Assembly: GCA_045118335.1 (NCBI GenBank)
Contig: JBGUXY010000075.1
Location: forward strand, 1-64,000
Source: W1P20-047 sp045118335
GTDB taxonomy: Bacteria > Actinomycetota > Coriobacteriia > Coriobacteriales > Eggerthellaceae
Length of the DNA stretch: 64,000 nucleotides
Reading direction: 5' to 3'
Each line of letters begins with the position of its first letter. Position 1 is the first letter of the stretch. The translations under genes were made by a program, and so were the position numbers. This document shows, piece by piece, positions 26,261 through 34,599 of this stretch. The notes below the pieces were generated by a model. The model searched no databases. It was not told the origin of the DNA and was given only the letters and a program-made list of their open reading frames with translations.

Positions 26261-26265
26261 TGCTT

Positions 26266-26284
26266 AAACAGGACTGTCCTGTTT
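26266..26284. repeat. Palindrome with GGAC/GTCC core after the ACP-like gene
   Basis: The nine-base arms aaacaggac and gtcctgttt pair around one base, six bases after the stop codon. It may end the transcript, though no long T-run follows. A half-copy, gacagtcctg, occurs near 25880. Confidence 0.55.
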
Positions 26285-26347
26285 TAACAACGGCCCTCTA
26301 ATCTATCGAGTATCAAGAGTCAAACGGCTTCCCGTTGCCTCATAAAA

Positions 26348-26403
26348 CATGATTGCCGTTCGGCAACGACACGATTTCCCGCTTGCAAGATGCAGAAACG
26401 GCG
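26348..26403. repeat. 56-base direct repeat, left copy (second copy 29112-29167)
   Basis: This block matches 29112-29167 without gaps, with three mismatches. In the second location it lies just downstream of aspS. Here it lies next to an aspS fragment, so both copies mark the ends of a tandem duplication. Confidence 0.9.
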
Positions 26404-26408
26404 TCCGA

Positions 26409-26509
26409 GCGCGATGCCGCCGTGCGGCGGGACGCCCAGCTCGAGCGCGCGCAGCAGGTGGCCGAACTCCAAGTCCATATCCTCTTCCGAGACACCGCAC
26501 TGGCGTAGC
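26409..26509 (-). pseudogene. Internal fragment of a second aspS
   Basis: These 101 bases align without gaps to 29366-29466 inside aspS at about 80% identity. On the minus strand they encode LRQCGVSEED, then FGHLLRALELG, then PPHGGIAL, the C-terminal active-site region of aspartyl-tRNA synthetase. The rest of the gene is missing on both sides. The fragment lies between the 56-base repeat and the surface-protein gene and is the remnant of the left duplicate of aspS. Confidence 0.88.
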
Positions 26510-26518
26510 TTGACGTTC

Positions 26519-26547
26519 GCATAACAAGGGACAGACCCTTGCTATGC
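26519..26547. terminator. Hairpin at the 3' end of the surface-protein gene
   Basis: The arms gcataacaaggg and cccttgctatgc pair with one mismatch and overlap the surface-protein stop codon. It contains the gggac core seen in other palindromes of this window. Confidence 0.5.
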
Positions 26548-28161
26548 ACTCAATTTTTGCTTTCTGGCGGCGAACAGCGTAACTGCCAAGCTGCCCAAGG
26601 CCACGAGGGCGATTGCCAGGGGGCTGGGGCAGGAGTCGCCCGTGTTGGGCGTGCATTCATAGTTGGACGCGCAGGGCTGAGCGGGCATGCCGGCGCCGCT
26701 CACGGTCACGACCCCATTCGGGGCCGGGGGCTCGGGCTGCTCCTTCGCGACCTGCGCGGACAGGTACACGCCGCCGCCGTTGGGGACGACGACGTACCAG
26801 CCGTTCTCGTCCCTGTCCAGAGGCACCCTCTGGCCCATGCCGTTGAAGGCGGCGGTGATGACCCAGCCGTCCTCGACGTCGAGGTACACCTTCTGGCCCA
26901 TGTTGGCCACGTCGAAGCTCAGGGTCCCGTCGCCGAACGCGAACTCCTTCACCCTGGTGCCGATGAGCCCGAGGATGTTGCCCTCCTTTGGCTGCTCGAG
27001 CCTGATGATGTAGTTGATGGCCTCTTCGGTAGATTTGTCTTCGACAATTGGATCATCACCGAAGAAAAACTTTGCTGCCACCGTATCTGATTCCACCTTC
27101 CACACGGTGATGTCGTACTTCGTGTCATTCGACGCGTTGATGAAACCAGCGCTCCTAGCCGCAACCGTACCCGTGACCAGGATATCTGTTGTCCCCGTAT
27201 CCCCAGATATCTGAATGCCCGATGCATAGCGGTCTTCATCGGCAGTCGTCGCCGTCACATCGCCATCCACGAGCACGGTGATATCGCCCCCGTTATTGTC
27301 GGTGAATACGCCCAGCGAATCCACCTCCCCGATTGCCGTAATGCCTCCTTTGCCAATTGTGACAGTTGTTTGAGTATCAGCGTCAACCGGATTGATCGAA
27401 AGGCTGTTATGCTCGACGCTCACGCCGGTAGCGGTACGGCCCTTCACCGTCAAACCACCTTCGACGATGGTCGTAATGGTCGCGTAATAATCGGCATACG
27501 AATCTATACCCGTCGCCTCACCTGACTTGCCGTTCGCCTCAACGTTCACGTCTCCATCAACGGCAACGTACGACGAGGCTTGTCTTCCCGGGTCTTCCGA
27601 ATTCGCCATTTGATAGACACCACATGCCACAAGGTGGTCTTCGCCAGAGCTGTCGATAACCGCCTCCACGTTTCCACTCACGTGTACAACCGCGTCCTCT
27701 GCGCCAGACTCGAAGGCGAACGCTTTGACTCCATCGACTTCCGTTTGGTCTCCGGCAGACAGGGAGTTGACATCCGCCGAGACATCCCCATCGACGTTCA
27801 CCGTGGCAGTGGAACCTCTCGACTCTGCTTCCACCGCTGAGGAGCCATAGCTATCATCCCCCGTTACAGTCACGTCACCGTGCACATTGACCGTAGCATC
27901 CCCAACATCATCAGATATTGCGCAAACAACAGGATGACCTCCCGCATCTTGCGCATCCACCGTCACGTTTCCCACATCAACGACAGGAGTACCGTCATCT
28001 GGCCACGCGAGAACCGGATCGTCCGTATCTGGATAGTCGTCATCAGCCAATGCGAAAGTGGGCATCAGGCCGACGACAAGCGTTATGGCCATAAGGGCAG
28101 CGAAAAGCCTGCCCGATATCCCATGTTGACCAAACGAACGAGCATTCTTCGTGTTACCCAT
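26542..28161 (-). CDS. Surface protein with beta-helix-like repeats and TPNTGD tail
   Basis: Predicted exported protein of 539 residues. A signal peptide ends at TFALA before DDDYPD. Residues 50-370 are a series of short Val/Gly/Asp-rich strands of the type VNVDGDVSA and VLVDGDVTA, which suggest a parallel beta-helix. A beta-rich domain (GWVITAAFNGMG, ENGWYVVVPNGGG) follows. The C-terminus has a sorting-like signal: CTPNTGDSCP, hydrophobic helix, then ARKQK. In place of LPXTG the motif is TPNTG, flanked by two cysteines. A decayed relative of the last 95 residues lies at 31985-32330. Function is probably surface exposure or adhesion; the ligand is unknown. Confidence 0.82.
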   Translation of the reverse strand: MGNTKNARSFGQHGISGRLFAALMAITLVVGLMPTFALADDDYPDTDDPVLAWPDDGTPVVDVGNVTVDAQDAGGHPVVCAISDDVGDATVNVHGDVTVTGDDSYGSSAVEAESRGSTATVNVDGDVSADVNSLSAGDQTEVDGVKAFAFESGAEDAVVHVSGNVEAVIDSSGEDHLVACGVYQMANSEDPGRQASSYVAVDGDVNVEANGKSGEATGIDSYADYYATITTIVEGGLTVKGRTATGVSVEHNSLSINPVDADTQTTVTIGKGGITAIGEVDSLGVFTDNNGGDITVLVDGDVTATTADEDRYASGIQISGDTGTTDILVTGTVAARSAGFINASNDTKYDITVWKVESDTVAAKFFFGDDPIVEDKSTEEAINYIIRLEQPKEGNILGLIGTRVKEFAFGDGTLSFDVANMGQKVYLDVEDGWVITAAFNGMGQRVPLDRDENGWYVVVPNGGGVYLSAQVAKEQPEPPAPNGVVTVSGAGMPAQPCASNYECTPNTGDSCPSPLAIALVALGSLAVTLFAARKQKLSA

Positions 28162-28512
28162 GAAGCGTCCTTCTCTCTAGGCCTTGATATGCCAACAGCT
28201 ATTACAACTATCGCGATGAGCTGCGTGTACGTGCGTTTCGCATGCCGCCCTGCGAATGCATCCGATGCAGAGTATAAGATACGAATGCTACGCATGAGTA
28301 TCAGTTTCTGAAAAACACCCCGCAACTCCAACTTCGGAACATCCCCTTGGCGCAGGTTTTCACAGCCATACCGACTTGGGCGAAAAGGGTCCAGCGGGGT
28401 TGCACCTCTACACGCTAAGAGCGCCACTGCGAAAGCTTCCATTCCGTTACACCCTTGCGCTTGCTACGGACTCGCCAACCTCATTTTTGGGAAAACTTGA
28501 TGGAATGCCTTC
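28162..28512. other. Divergent intergenic region, surface protein / short methyltransferase
   Basis: No gene is seen. The last 30 bases before 28513 resemble the bases before 32481, which shows that the upstream region was duplicated along with the methyltransferase gene. Promoters for both flanking genes are expected here. Confidence 0.4.
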
Positions 28513-28785
28513 ATGGACGAAACTGCTGCACGGCGCTTGGCGGTGAAGGCCTCCGAAACCACCCGCGAAGCCACCGAAGCACTGCATCGGGAACTGGAGC
28601 CAAGCGACTACCTACTCGGCTGGATGAACAACCCGGGTGTATGGCGCTGCTGCCACAGCTTCGACGAAGACGAAACCGACGACCTGGCTGGATGCGTGGA
28701 ACCCAAAGCCCACCTGATCCGAAGCTTCCAGGCTGACGACCGCAACGGCAAGCTCAACACCTACCCGGTCTTCCAGCGAGCGTGA
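28513..28785 (+). CDS. Internally deleted copy of the methyltransferase at 32481
   Basis: A 90-residue open frame. The first ten residues MDETAARRLA match MDETTAYRLA of the 268-residue protein at 32481-33287. From residue 19 on, the match resumes with its C-terminal 72 residues: ELEPSDYLLGWMNNP, CHSFDEDE and DRNGKLNTYPVFQ. About 178 codons, including the whole SAM-binding core, are missing, yet the frame is intact. It is probably a relic, though a small expressed protein cannot be excluded. Bases just upstream are also shared between the copies. Confidence 0.75.
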   Translation: MDETAARRLAVKASETTREATEALHRELEPSDYLLGWMNNPGVWRCCHSFDEDETDDLAGCVEPKAHLIRSFQADDRNGKLNTYPVFQRA

Positions 28786-29207
28786 CAGAGGCGGGTATCA
28801 CCCTTATCGACGCCACATGGCAGGAGGACGTAATCTGCGTTAGATTCCTCCGACAGACACGGGGATGGGGGGCGCTGAAGCAGACAACTGAGATTGAGAG
28901 TGTTGTCAGCGTCGCCAGCGTCGCCAACACCGCTGTCCGATACCGATAACACCCTCCATCCCCACTGCCCAGCAGAGACCGCGCTCGCAGGAGCTTCCCT
29001 GACGAAATGCCTGTTACGATGGGCGATTATCTCATCCGCAATCAAACATGCAATTGAAAAACGCCTGCTTTCAGCAAGACTGACTTCGAATGCGGTCCCT
29101 GTCTCGCAAGTCATGATTGCCGTTCGGAAACGACACGATTTCCCGTTTGCTAGATGCAGAAACGGCGCCCGCGTGGAACGCCGTTTCACGACTGCTGCTC
29201 TCCGCGT
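28786..29207. other. Gap between methyltransferase relic and aspS
   Basis: No gene is seen. The stretch holds the right copy of a 56-base repeat at 29112-29167, which matches 26348-26403. The rest shows no motif I recognise. Confidence 0.5.
29112..29167. repeat. 56-base direct repeat, right copy
   Basis: It pairs with 26348-26403 (53 of 56 bases identical). It lies 40 bases downstream of the aspS stop codon and marks the start of the right-hand unit of the tandem duplication. Confidence 0.9.
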
Positions 29208-30995
29208 TTACAGCAGGCGGAGCGAGACTTCCTTGAGCTGGCGGCCGGTGACCTCGTTGGGGGCGCCGGTCATGGGGTCGGCGGCGCTGCTGGTTTTGGG
29301 GAAGGCAATGACGTCGCGAATGGACTGCTTGCCGGCAAGCAGCATCACCAAGCGGTCCAGACCCAGCGCGATACCGCCGTGCGGCGGGGCACCCAACTCA
29401 AGTGCATGCAGCAGATGGCCAAACTTCACTTCCAAGTCTTCTTCCGATACGCCGCACTGGCGCAGCACGCGGCGCTGTTCGTCGGCGTTGTGGATACGAA
29501 TGGAACCGCCACCTAACTCGAAGCCGTCCATGACGATGTCGTAGGAATAGGAACCGCAAGCCAGCGGGTCACTTTCAATCTTGTCCAAATCTTCGTCGAG
29601 CACGTGCGTGAAAGGATGATGCTCTGCAGCGTATTTACGGGTTTCCTCGTCGTAGCGGAACATCGGGAAATTCACCACCCAAAGCAGCGCATGTCCCTCA
29701 CGAGGCACGCCCAGCTTCTCGGCCATGGCCAGACGCAGGGCGGCGAGTACAGCAGAGACGGTTTCGTAGGCATCGGCCCCAAACAGCAACAGGTCGCCCG
29801 GCTCGGCGCCAGCCGCTTCCTTGATCTTGGCGTAGGTTTCCTCGTCGAAGAACTTGATGATGGGGCTTTTGCCTTTCAGGTCGGCATCGGAGTCGGTGAA
29901 GGCAATCCAGGCCATGCCCTTTGCACCGTTGTCGGCTGCCACAGTGGCCATCTTCTCGACGTCGCCGCGGCTCCAGTTGCCGGCTCCCTTGCAGTTGATG
30001 CACTTCACCACGCCACCGGCGTCCACTGCCTTCGCGAACACGCCAAAGCCACATCCGCGCACGATGTCGGTAAGATCCACAAGCTCCATGCCGAAACGCG
30101 TGTCGGGACGATCGCAGCCGAAACGGTCCATGGCCTCGCGGTATTCCATGCGTGGCAGCGGGAAGGGATGGTCGACGCCAGCAGCCTCGAGCACCTCTTG
30201 CATGACGCCTTCCATCATGTCGATGACATCGTATTCGGACACGAAGCTCATCTCGATGTCCACCTGGGTGAACTCGGGCTGGCGGTCGGCACGCAGATCC
30301 TCGTCGCGGAAACAGCGGGCGATCTGGTAGTAGCGCTCGATGCCGGCGCACATCAGCATCTGCTTGAACTGCTGCGGGCTTTGCGGCAACGCGTAGAACT
30401 TGCCGGGGTTCGGGCGGCTGGGCACGATGTAGTCGCGAGCACCTTCGGGCGTGGAGTTGGCCAAGATGGGCGTCTCCACTTCCAGGAAGTCGCGCTTGTC
30501 AAGTGCGCGGCGCATTGCCTGGGCCACGATGTGGCGCAGCTTGATGTTGGCGTACATTTCGGGACGGCGCAGGTCCATGTAGCGCCACTTCATGCGCGTA
30601 GTTTCGTCGGTCTCGATGCCGTCTTCGATAGCAAACGGTGGTGTTACGGACGTGTTGAGCACCTGCAGACCGCTAGCCAGTACCTCGATTTCGCCAGTGG
30701 CCATGTTCGGGTTCACGCTCTCTGGCCCACGGGCGCGCACCTTGCCGCTCACCTTCAGCACGTATTCGCGACCCAGATGCTCGGCGATGGCGAACTCTTC
30801 GGCAGTGACGCAGTCGGGGTCAACCACAATCTGCGTGTAGCCCGCGCGGTCGCGCAGGTCCACGAAAATCAGGCCGCCATGATCGCGGTTGTGCCACACC
30901 CAACCGGTGAGCGTCACTTCCTTGTCCACGTCTTCAATGCGCAACTGGCCGCACGTTGTATCGTGCATGCAGTATTCGTTCAGATAGTCGGTCAT
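29208..30995 (-). CDS. aspS: Aspartyl-tRNA synthetase, bacterial type
   Basis: Class IIb synthetase of 595 residues, normal for bacteria. The N-terminal OB-fold binds the anticodon (VTLTGWVWHNRDHGGLIFVDLRD). Catalytic motifs follow: FLEVETPIL, then YALPQSPQQFKQMLM and FRDEDLRADRQPEFTQ, and the late GGIALGLDRLVMLLAG. A bacterial GAD insertion domain occupies about 290-420. AAGGAGC eight bases before ATG 30995 fixes the start. A 101-base fragment of a second aspS lies at 26409-26509, showing that this gene was once duplicated. This copy appears intact. Confidence 0.97.
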   Translation of the reverse strand: MTDYLNEYCMHDTTCGQLRIEDVDKEVTLTGWVWHNRDHGGLIFVDLRDRAGYTQIVVDPDCVTAEEFAIAEHLGREYVLKVSGKVRARGPESVNPNMATGEIEVLASGLQVLNTSVTPPFAIEDGIETDETTRMKWRYMDLRRPEMYANIKLRHIVAQAMRRALDKRDFLEVETPILANSTPEGARDYIVPSRPNPGKFYALPQSPQQFKQMLMCAGIERYYQIARCFRDEDLRADRQPEFTQVDIEMSFVSEYDVIDMMEGVMQEVLEAAGVDHPFPLPRMEYREAMDRFGCDRPDTRFGMELVDLTDIVRGCGFGVFAKAVDAGGVVKCINCKGAGNWSRGDVEKMATVAADNGAKGMAWIAFTDSDADLKGKSPIIKFFDEETYAKIKEAAGAEPGDLLLFGADAYETVSAVLAALRLAMAEKLGVPREGHALLWVVNFPMFRYDEETRKYAAEHHPFTHVLDEDLDKIESDPLACGSYSYDIVMDGFELGGGSIRIHNADEQRRVLRQCGVSEEDLEVKFGHLLHALELGAPPHGGIALGLDRLVMLLAGKQSIRDVIAFPKTSSAADPMTGAPNEVTGRQLKEVSLRLL

Positions 30996-31293
30996 CTCGG
31001 TTCGCTCCTTGCGTTGCATCTTCACTGCCACCTGGGCAGGTCGTTATTCAGCATGAGGCGCGCCTGGTTGCTTCCCCGCGCCTTGCGGGCGCACCTTGGG
31101 CCATGGCGTATGCCATCAAACTTGATAATTGTAATGCAAGGTGGCAAGCGGGAAAACCTGTCTATATGCACTTCACCAAAACGCCTTGTCATCCTTGAGG
31201 CAGGCCTTCGATCAGCCCAGTTGATCGGGCCACGAGATCTCAACCGGCCTCAATGAATGTCAGGCCGATATCGGCGATCGGAAGCACGCACTG

Positions 31294-31950
31294 CTACGCA
31301 TTGTCGATTCTCACCAGGGAATCGCGAATCGAATCACGCTTCTCTGCAGAAAGGGCAGGCAAGACGCCGGAACCCCATTCGCTCGCCTCGATCGTGAGGC
31401 CGTCTCCGTCTCGCTTTGCAATCGTCAGCGTGACGGGGTCATCGTTGCCGAAATCTATGGTGGTTTCCGACCCCTTGATCACAAGTGAACCATCTCCCCA
31501 CATGAGCACGCCATCGGCGGTATCCACGAAGATCCCAGCTTGACCGGTATCCTGGTTTTCGAGATACACGATGTAATCACCGGTATCGGTTTGCCCGCCC
31601 CACCATTTCGCGTTATCGTCGAAGAAGACAGCGCCCAAAGTGCCTTTGCCCTGTGGTTCCGAGCTCCCAGCCGAGTTATCTTGAGCGGTTTCCGCACGAT
31701 TCCCTTCTTGGGCGGGCGCCTCTATTCTCCGAGAGGTTTTGCTGCCGACTTCGTTGGTTTTGGAGTCCGAAGACGAGTAACCCACCGTGGTGCCACCAGA
31801 TCGTCCGAGTGCCTTAGGCGAGCTGGAAGAATCAATACCCACCTGCGTCTTGGCCACGGCAACGCAGACGACGAGGGCGACAATGGCGAGAATGAGCGCC
31901 ATGATGAGCCCACTACGCATCTTCTTCACTCCCCCGTCGCTTCCAGCCAT
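31294..31950 (-). CDS. Membrane-anchored protein of unknown function
   Basis: A 218-residue protein with a short basic start, one N-terminal membrane segment (about 13-34), a Ser/Thr-rich spacer to about 100 and an extracellular beta-rich domain (FFDDNAKWWGGQTDTGDYIVYL, with GVLMWGDGSLVI). AAAGGAG lies five bases before ATG 31950. No family is recognised. The Trp-rich start of the domain and regular strands suggest a small binding domain. It lies between aspS and a decayed surface-protein gene. The left unit of the tandem duplication has no counterpart. Confidence 0.65.
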   Translation of the reverse strand: MAGSDGGVKKMRSGLIMALILAIVALVVCVAVAKTQVGIDSSSSPKALGRSGGTTVGYSSSDSKTNEVGSKTSRRIEAPAQEGNRAETAQDNSAGSSEPQGKGTLGAVFFDDNAKWWGGQTDTGDYIVYLENQDTGQAGIFVDTADGVLMWGDGSLVIKGSETTIDFGNDDPVTLTIAKRDGDGLTIEASEWGSGVLPALSAEKRDSIRDSLVRIDNA

Positions 31951-31984
31951 GCCTCTCCTTTCAATCGAATGCTCTGGTCAGCCT

Positions 31985-32330
31985 TGCAGATGACATGATG
32001 ACATAACCCCCGCCTTTTTGCCATGCTCTAGCCTTCCGACCAACGAGCAGGGCTAGCGCCATGCTGCTCAAGGCAACGAGAGCAATCGTTTCGGGATGGG
32101 GCATGCGTCGCCCGTGTTGGGCGTGCATCCGCAGCAAGACGAGCAGGCTGGGGGGCCATGCTGGCGGTGCTTGCAATCGTGGAGTTGTTCGGCGTCAGGT
32201 CATTGTTGTCGTTCTTTTTCGCAACCTGAGCAGACAGGTACACGCCACCAGCGTTAGGAACGATGACGTACCAACCGTTCTCGTCCTCGTTCAGGAGAAT
32301 CGTAAGCGCATGAGTCCGAAGCCCAGTTTT
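31985..32330 (-). pseudogene. Frameshifted 3' remnant of a surface-protein gene
   Basis: On the minus strand DENGWYVIVPNAGG and VYLSAQVAKK match the C-terminal domain of the surface protein at 26542-28161. The sorting motif CTPNTGDACP is in a second frame and the membrane helix IALVALSSMALALLVGRK in a third. At least two frameshifts therefore separate the parts, and everything before the last 95 codons is gone. No functional product is expected. Confidence 0.82.
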
Positions 32331-32480
32331 GGCGTATCTTCACCAAGATATCCCATACTCGACATCCTCTCCGCTCCTTTGCCGCAAAACAGCATACCCA
32401 CTGCCTTGGTGGTGTACATGCGTCAATCAACCTTCCATTACAATCCTGTCATTCACGACAAAGCTTGATACAATGCTGGC

Positions 32481-33287
32481 ATGGACGAAACCACTGCATA
32501 TCGCCTCGCAGCACTGAACACGGAATTCTATCGGCAAGCAGCTGGAGCATTTTCCGCCACCCGTCATGGGTTTTGGCCGGGATGGGAGAATGTGGCTGAC
32601 TGCTTGCGCAACGACCTGCCAATCACGCGCACGAACTGCGCTGATCTGCCTGCATGTAACCATGCGATGGATGCAACTTGCCCGCTGCACGTGCTGGATC
32701 TGGCGTGTGGCAACATGAGATTCGAAGCTTATCTGGAACAAGCTTGCCCTACCCTGTCGCTGCATTTCCATACGGTGGACAATTGCGAAACCTTCGACCT
32801 GGTCGATGTCAAGAGCACCGTCGAGCTCCAGCATCTGGACATCATGGAAAGTCTGATGGCAGGCACACTCAAAACCGACCTCAAGGCACCGCCATGCATC
32901 GCGAGTGCATGCTTCGCGTTTCTGCATCATGTTCCAACCGAACAGCTGCGAGAATCTCTCATGCACGTTTTGGCAGATTGCACCGAAGCAGGTGGGCTCA
33001 TATTCGTCTCCCTCTGGAATTTCGCTGACGAGCCAGACATGGAAAAGCGAGCAAGGGCAACGACCCAGGAAGCCATTGACACCTTGCAGCTCGAACTGGA
33101 ACCAGGCGATTATCTACTCGGCTGGCAGAATCATCCCAATCTGTGGCGTTACTGCCATAGCTTCAGCGAAGACGAGGCTGATAACCTGGCCGAAAGCATA
33201 GATTCCAAGGCTCGTCTGATTCGCCGATTTCAAGCTGATGGCCGCAACGGCAAGCTCAATACCTACCTGGTCTTCCAACGCTCATAG
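32481..33287 (+). CDS. Class I SAM-dependent methyltransferase
   Basis: Soluble protein of 268 residues. Motif I, HVLDLACGNMRFEAYL, is followed by an acidic strand end (HTVDNCE) as in the Rossmann-like SAM-binding fold. The aromatic-rich C-terminal third (ELEPGDYLLGWQNHP, LWRYCHSFSEDEAD, RNGKLNTYLVFQ) matches proteins that methylate small molecules or tRNA. The target cannot be named. An internally deleted duplicate lies at 28513-28785. It is the intact right-hand member of the duplication and lies next to the surface-protein remnant. Confidence 0.78.
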   Translation: MDETTAYRLAALNTEFYRQAAGAFSATRHGFWPGWENVADCLRNDLPITRTNCADLPACNHAMDATCPLHVLDLACGNMRFEAYLEQACPTLSLHFHTVDNCETFDLVDVKSTVELQHLDIMESLMAGTLKTDLKAPPCIASACFAFLHHVPTEQLRESLMHVLADCTEAGGLIFVSLWNFADEPDMEKRARATTQEAIDTLQLELEPGDYLLGWQNHPNLWRYCHSFSEDEADNLAESIDSKARLIRRFQADGRNGKLNTYLVFQRS

Positions 33288-33340
33288 CTGGGCAAAAGAC
33301 GTATAATTGTCTAAACAGGCACAACAGCACAGGAGATCTC

Positions 33341-34372
33341 ATGACTACAGTCATGCCACAACTGCAAGAATCCGCACGCATCTACGATCTGCCTGACGGT
33401 CAGTCGTACCGCAACACCGAAGGAGCCGAGCCAGTCGAGAGCACCGCATCGGTTCTGGCCGCCATTGCCGCAAACATCGCCATCGGCGTGGTGAAATTCA
33501 TAGCTGCGGCGATTTCGGGGTCGTCGGCGATGATTTCGGAGGGTATCCACTCCATCGTGGACTCGGGCAACGGATTGCTCATCTTGCTGGGCATGAAGAA
33601 AGCGGAACACAAGCCCGACGCCGAGCATCCCTTCGGCTATAGCCATGAGCTCTATTTCTGGACCCTGGTGGTCGCCATCATGATCTTCGCGTTGGGCGGA
33701 GGGTTTTCGATTTACGAAGGCCTTGAGCACATAAAGGAAATCGGCCCCGACACGCAGCTGGGCAACCCCCTGATGAGCTACATCGTCATCTTGGTCTCGA
33801 TGGTAATCGAAGGCGTTTCGCTTTCCGTCGCGCTGCGCACCTTCAACGCGGCGCGCGGAGACACCAAGCCACTCGACTTCATCCGCAACGCGAAGGACCC
33901 GAGCCTGTTTACCGTGGTGTTCGAGGACAGCGCAGCCGAGTTTGGCCTGATCGTGGCACTTGCGGGCGTGTTCTTCAGCCACCTGCTTGACAACCCCTAC
34001 CTTGACGCAGGGGCATCCGTGGTCATCGGCCTGCTCTTGTGCATCGTCGCCGTGGTGCTGCTTCGCGAGACCAAGGGGTTGCTGGTGGGCGAAGGCCTGC
34101 TGAAAGACGAGGTACGCGAAGTCGAGACCATAGTGAAGGCAGACCCCGCGGTAGCCGAATGTGGTCGCATACTTTCGCTGTACCTGGGACCACAAGACCT
34201 GTTGCTGGCCATTGACGCCACATTTGCCGACGATTCCACACGCGATGACATCGTGGATTCCATCGACCGTATCGAAGGGCGTTTGGTTGAGCGATTCCCG
34301 CAGGTCACCCGCGTGTTCATAGAATCAGAGAGCTTGCGCTACACCAGCGCCGACGCCGCAGCGCGCAGCTAG
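33341..34372 (+). CDS. Cation diffusion facilitator (metal efflux) protein
   Basis: Membrane transporter of 343 residues with six helices (about 35-250) and a C-terminal cytoplasmic metal-sensing domain (about 255-335). The helix 2 metal motif HSIVD and the GYSHELYFW loop are typical. In helix 5 the pattern VVFED keeps the Asp but lacks the usual His four residues earlier, as in ZnT9-like members. CAGGAGATC precedes ATG 33341 and a tataat lies at 33302-33307. Family members export Zn, Mn, Fe or Ni in exchange for protons. The metal is uncertain here. Confidence 0.9.
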   Translation: MTTVMPQLQESARIYDLPDGQSYRNTEGAEPVESTASVLAAIAANIAIGVVKFIAAAISGSSAMISEGIHSIVDSGNGLLILLGMKKAEHKPDAEHPFGYSHELYFWTLVVAIMIFALGGGFSIYEGLEHIKEIGPDTQLGNPLMSYIVILVSMVIEGVSLSVALRTFNAARGDTKPLDFIRNAKDPSLFTVVFEDSAAEFGLIVALAGVFFSHLLDNPYLDAGASVVIGLLLCIVAVVLLRETKGLLVGEGLLKDEVREVETIVKADPAVAECGRILSLYLGPQDLLLAIDATFADDSTRDDIVDSIDRIEGRLVERFPQVTRVFIESESLRYTSADAAARS

Positions 34373-34387
34373 GGCAACGCTTCTTGC

Positions 34388-34528
34388 GTTCATGACGGTT
34401 TAACAAAAGCGAACCTCGGCTATATATCTCGACACAACCTCAATGCAGTGCTGATATTACGCATTGTATGGTTTTGCATACCATAAGATAACTATTCGCA
34501 GAGCTTCGCTTGCCGAACCATCATGAAC
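34388..34528. repeat. Imperfect inverted repeat flanking a 115-base spacer
   Basis: The arms gttcatgacggtt (34388-34400) and aaccatcatgaac (34516-34528) pair with one mismatch. The motif recurs as gttcacgacggttct at 55637 and its complement at 55681. It lies between convergent genes. Confidence 0.6.
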
Positions 34529-34599
34529 GTCGGGCTTTCTCGAAAGCCCTCCGACAAGCCCTCGGTTCTTTCGCCTAAATGCACTTTCGGGCGCAAAGA

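Noticed and set aside
29604..31256. A 550-codon plus-strand frame opposite aspS
   Set aside because: aspS is certain, and the antisense frame reads as His/Ala-rich filler.
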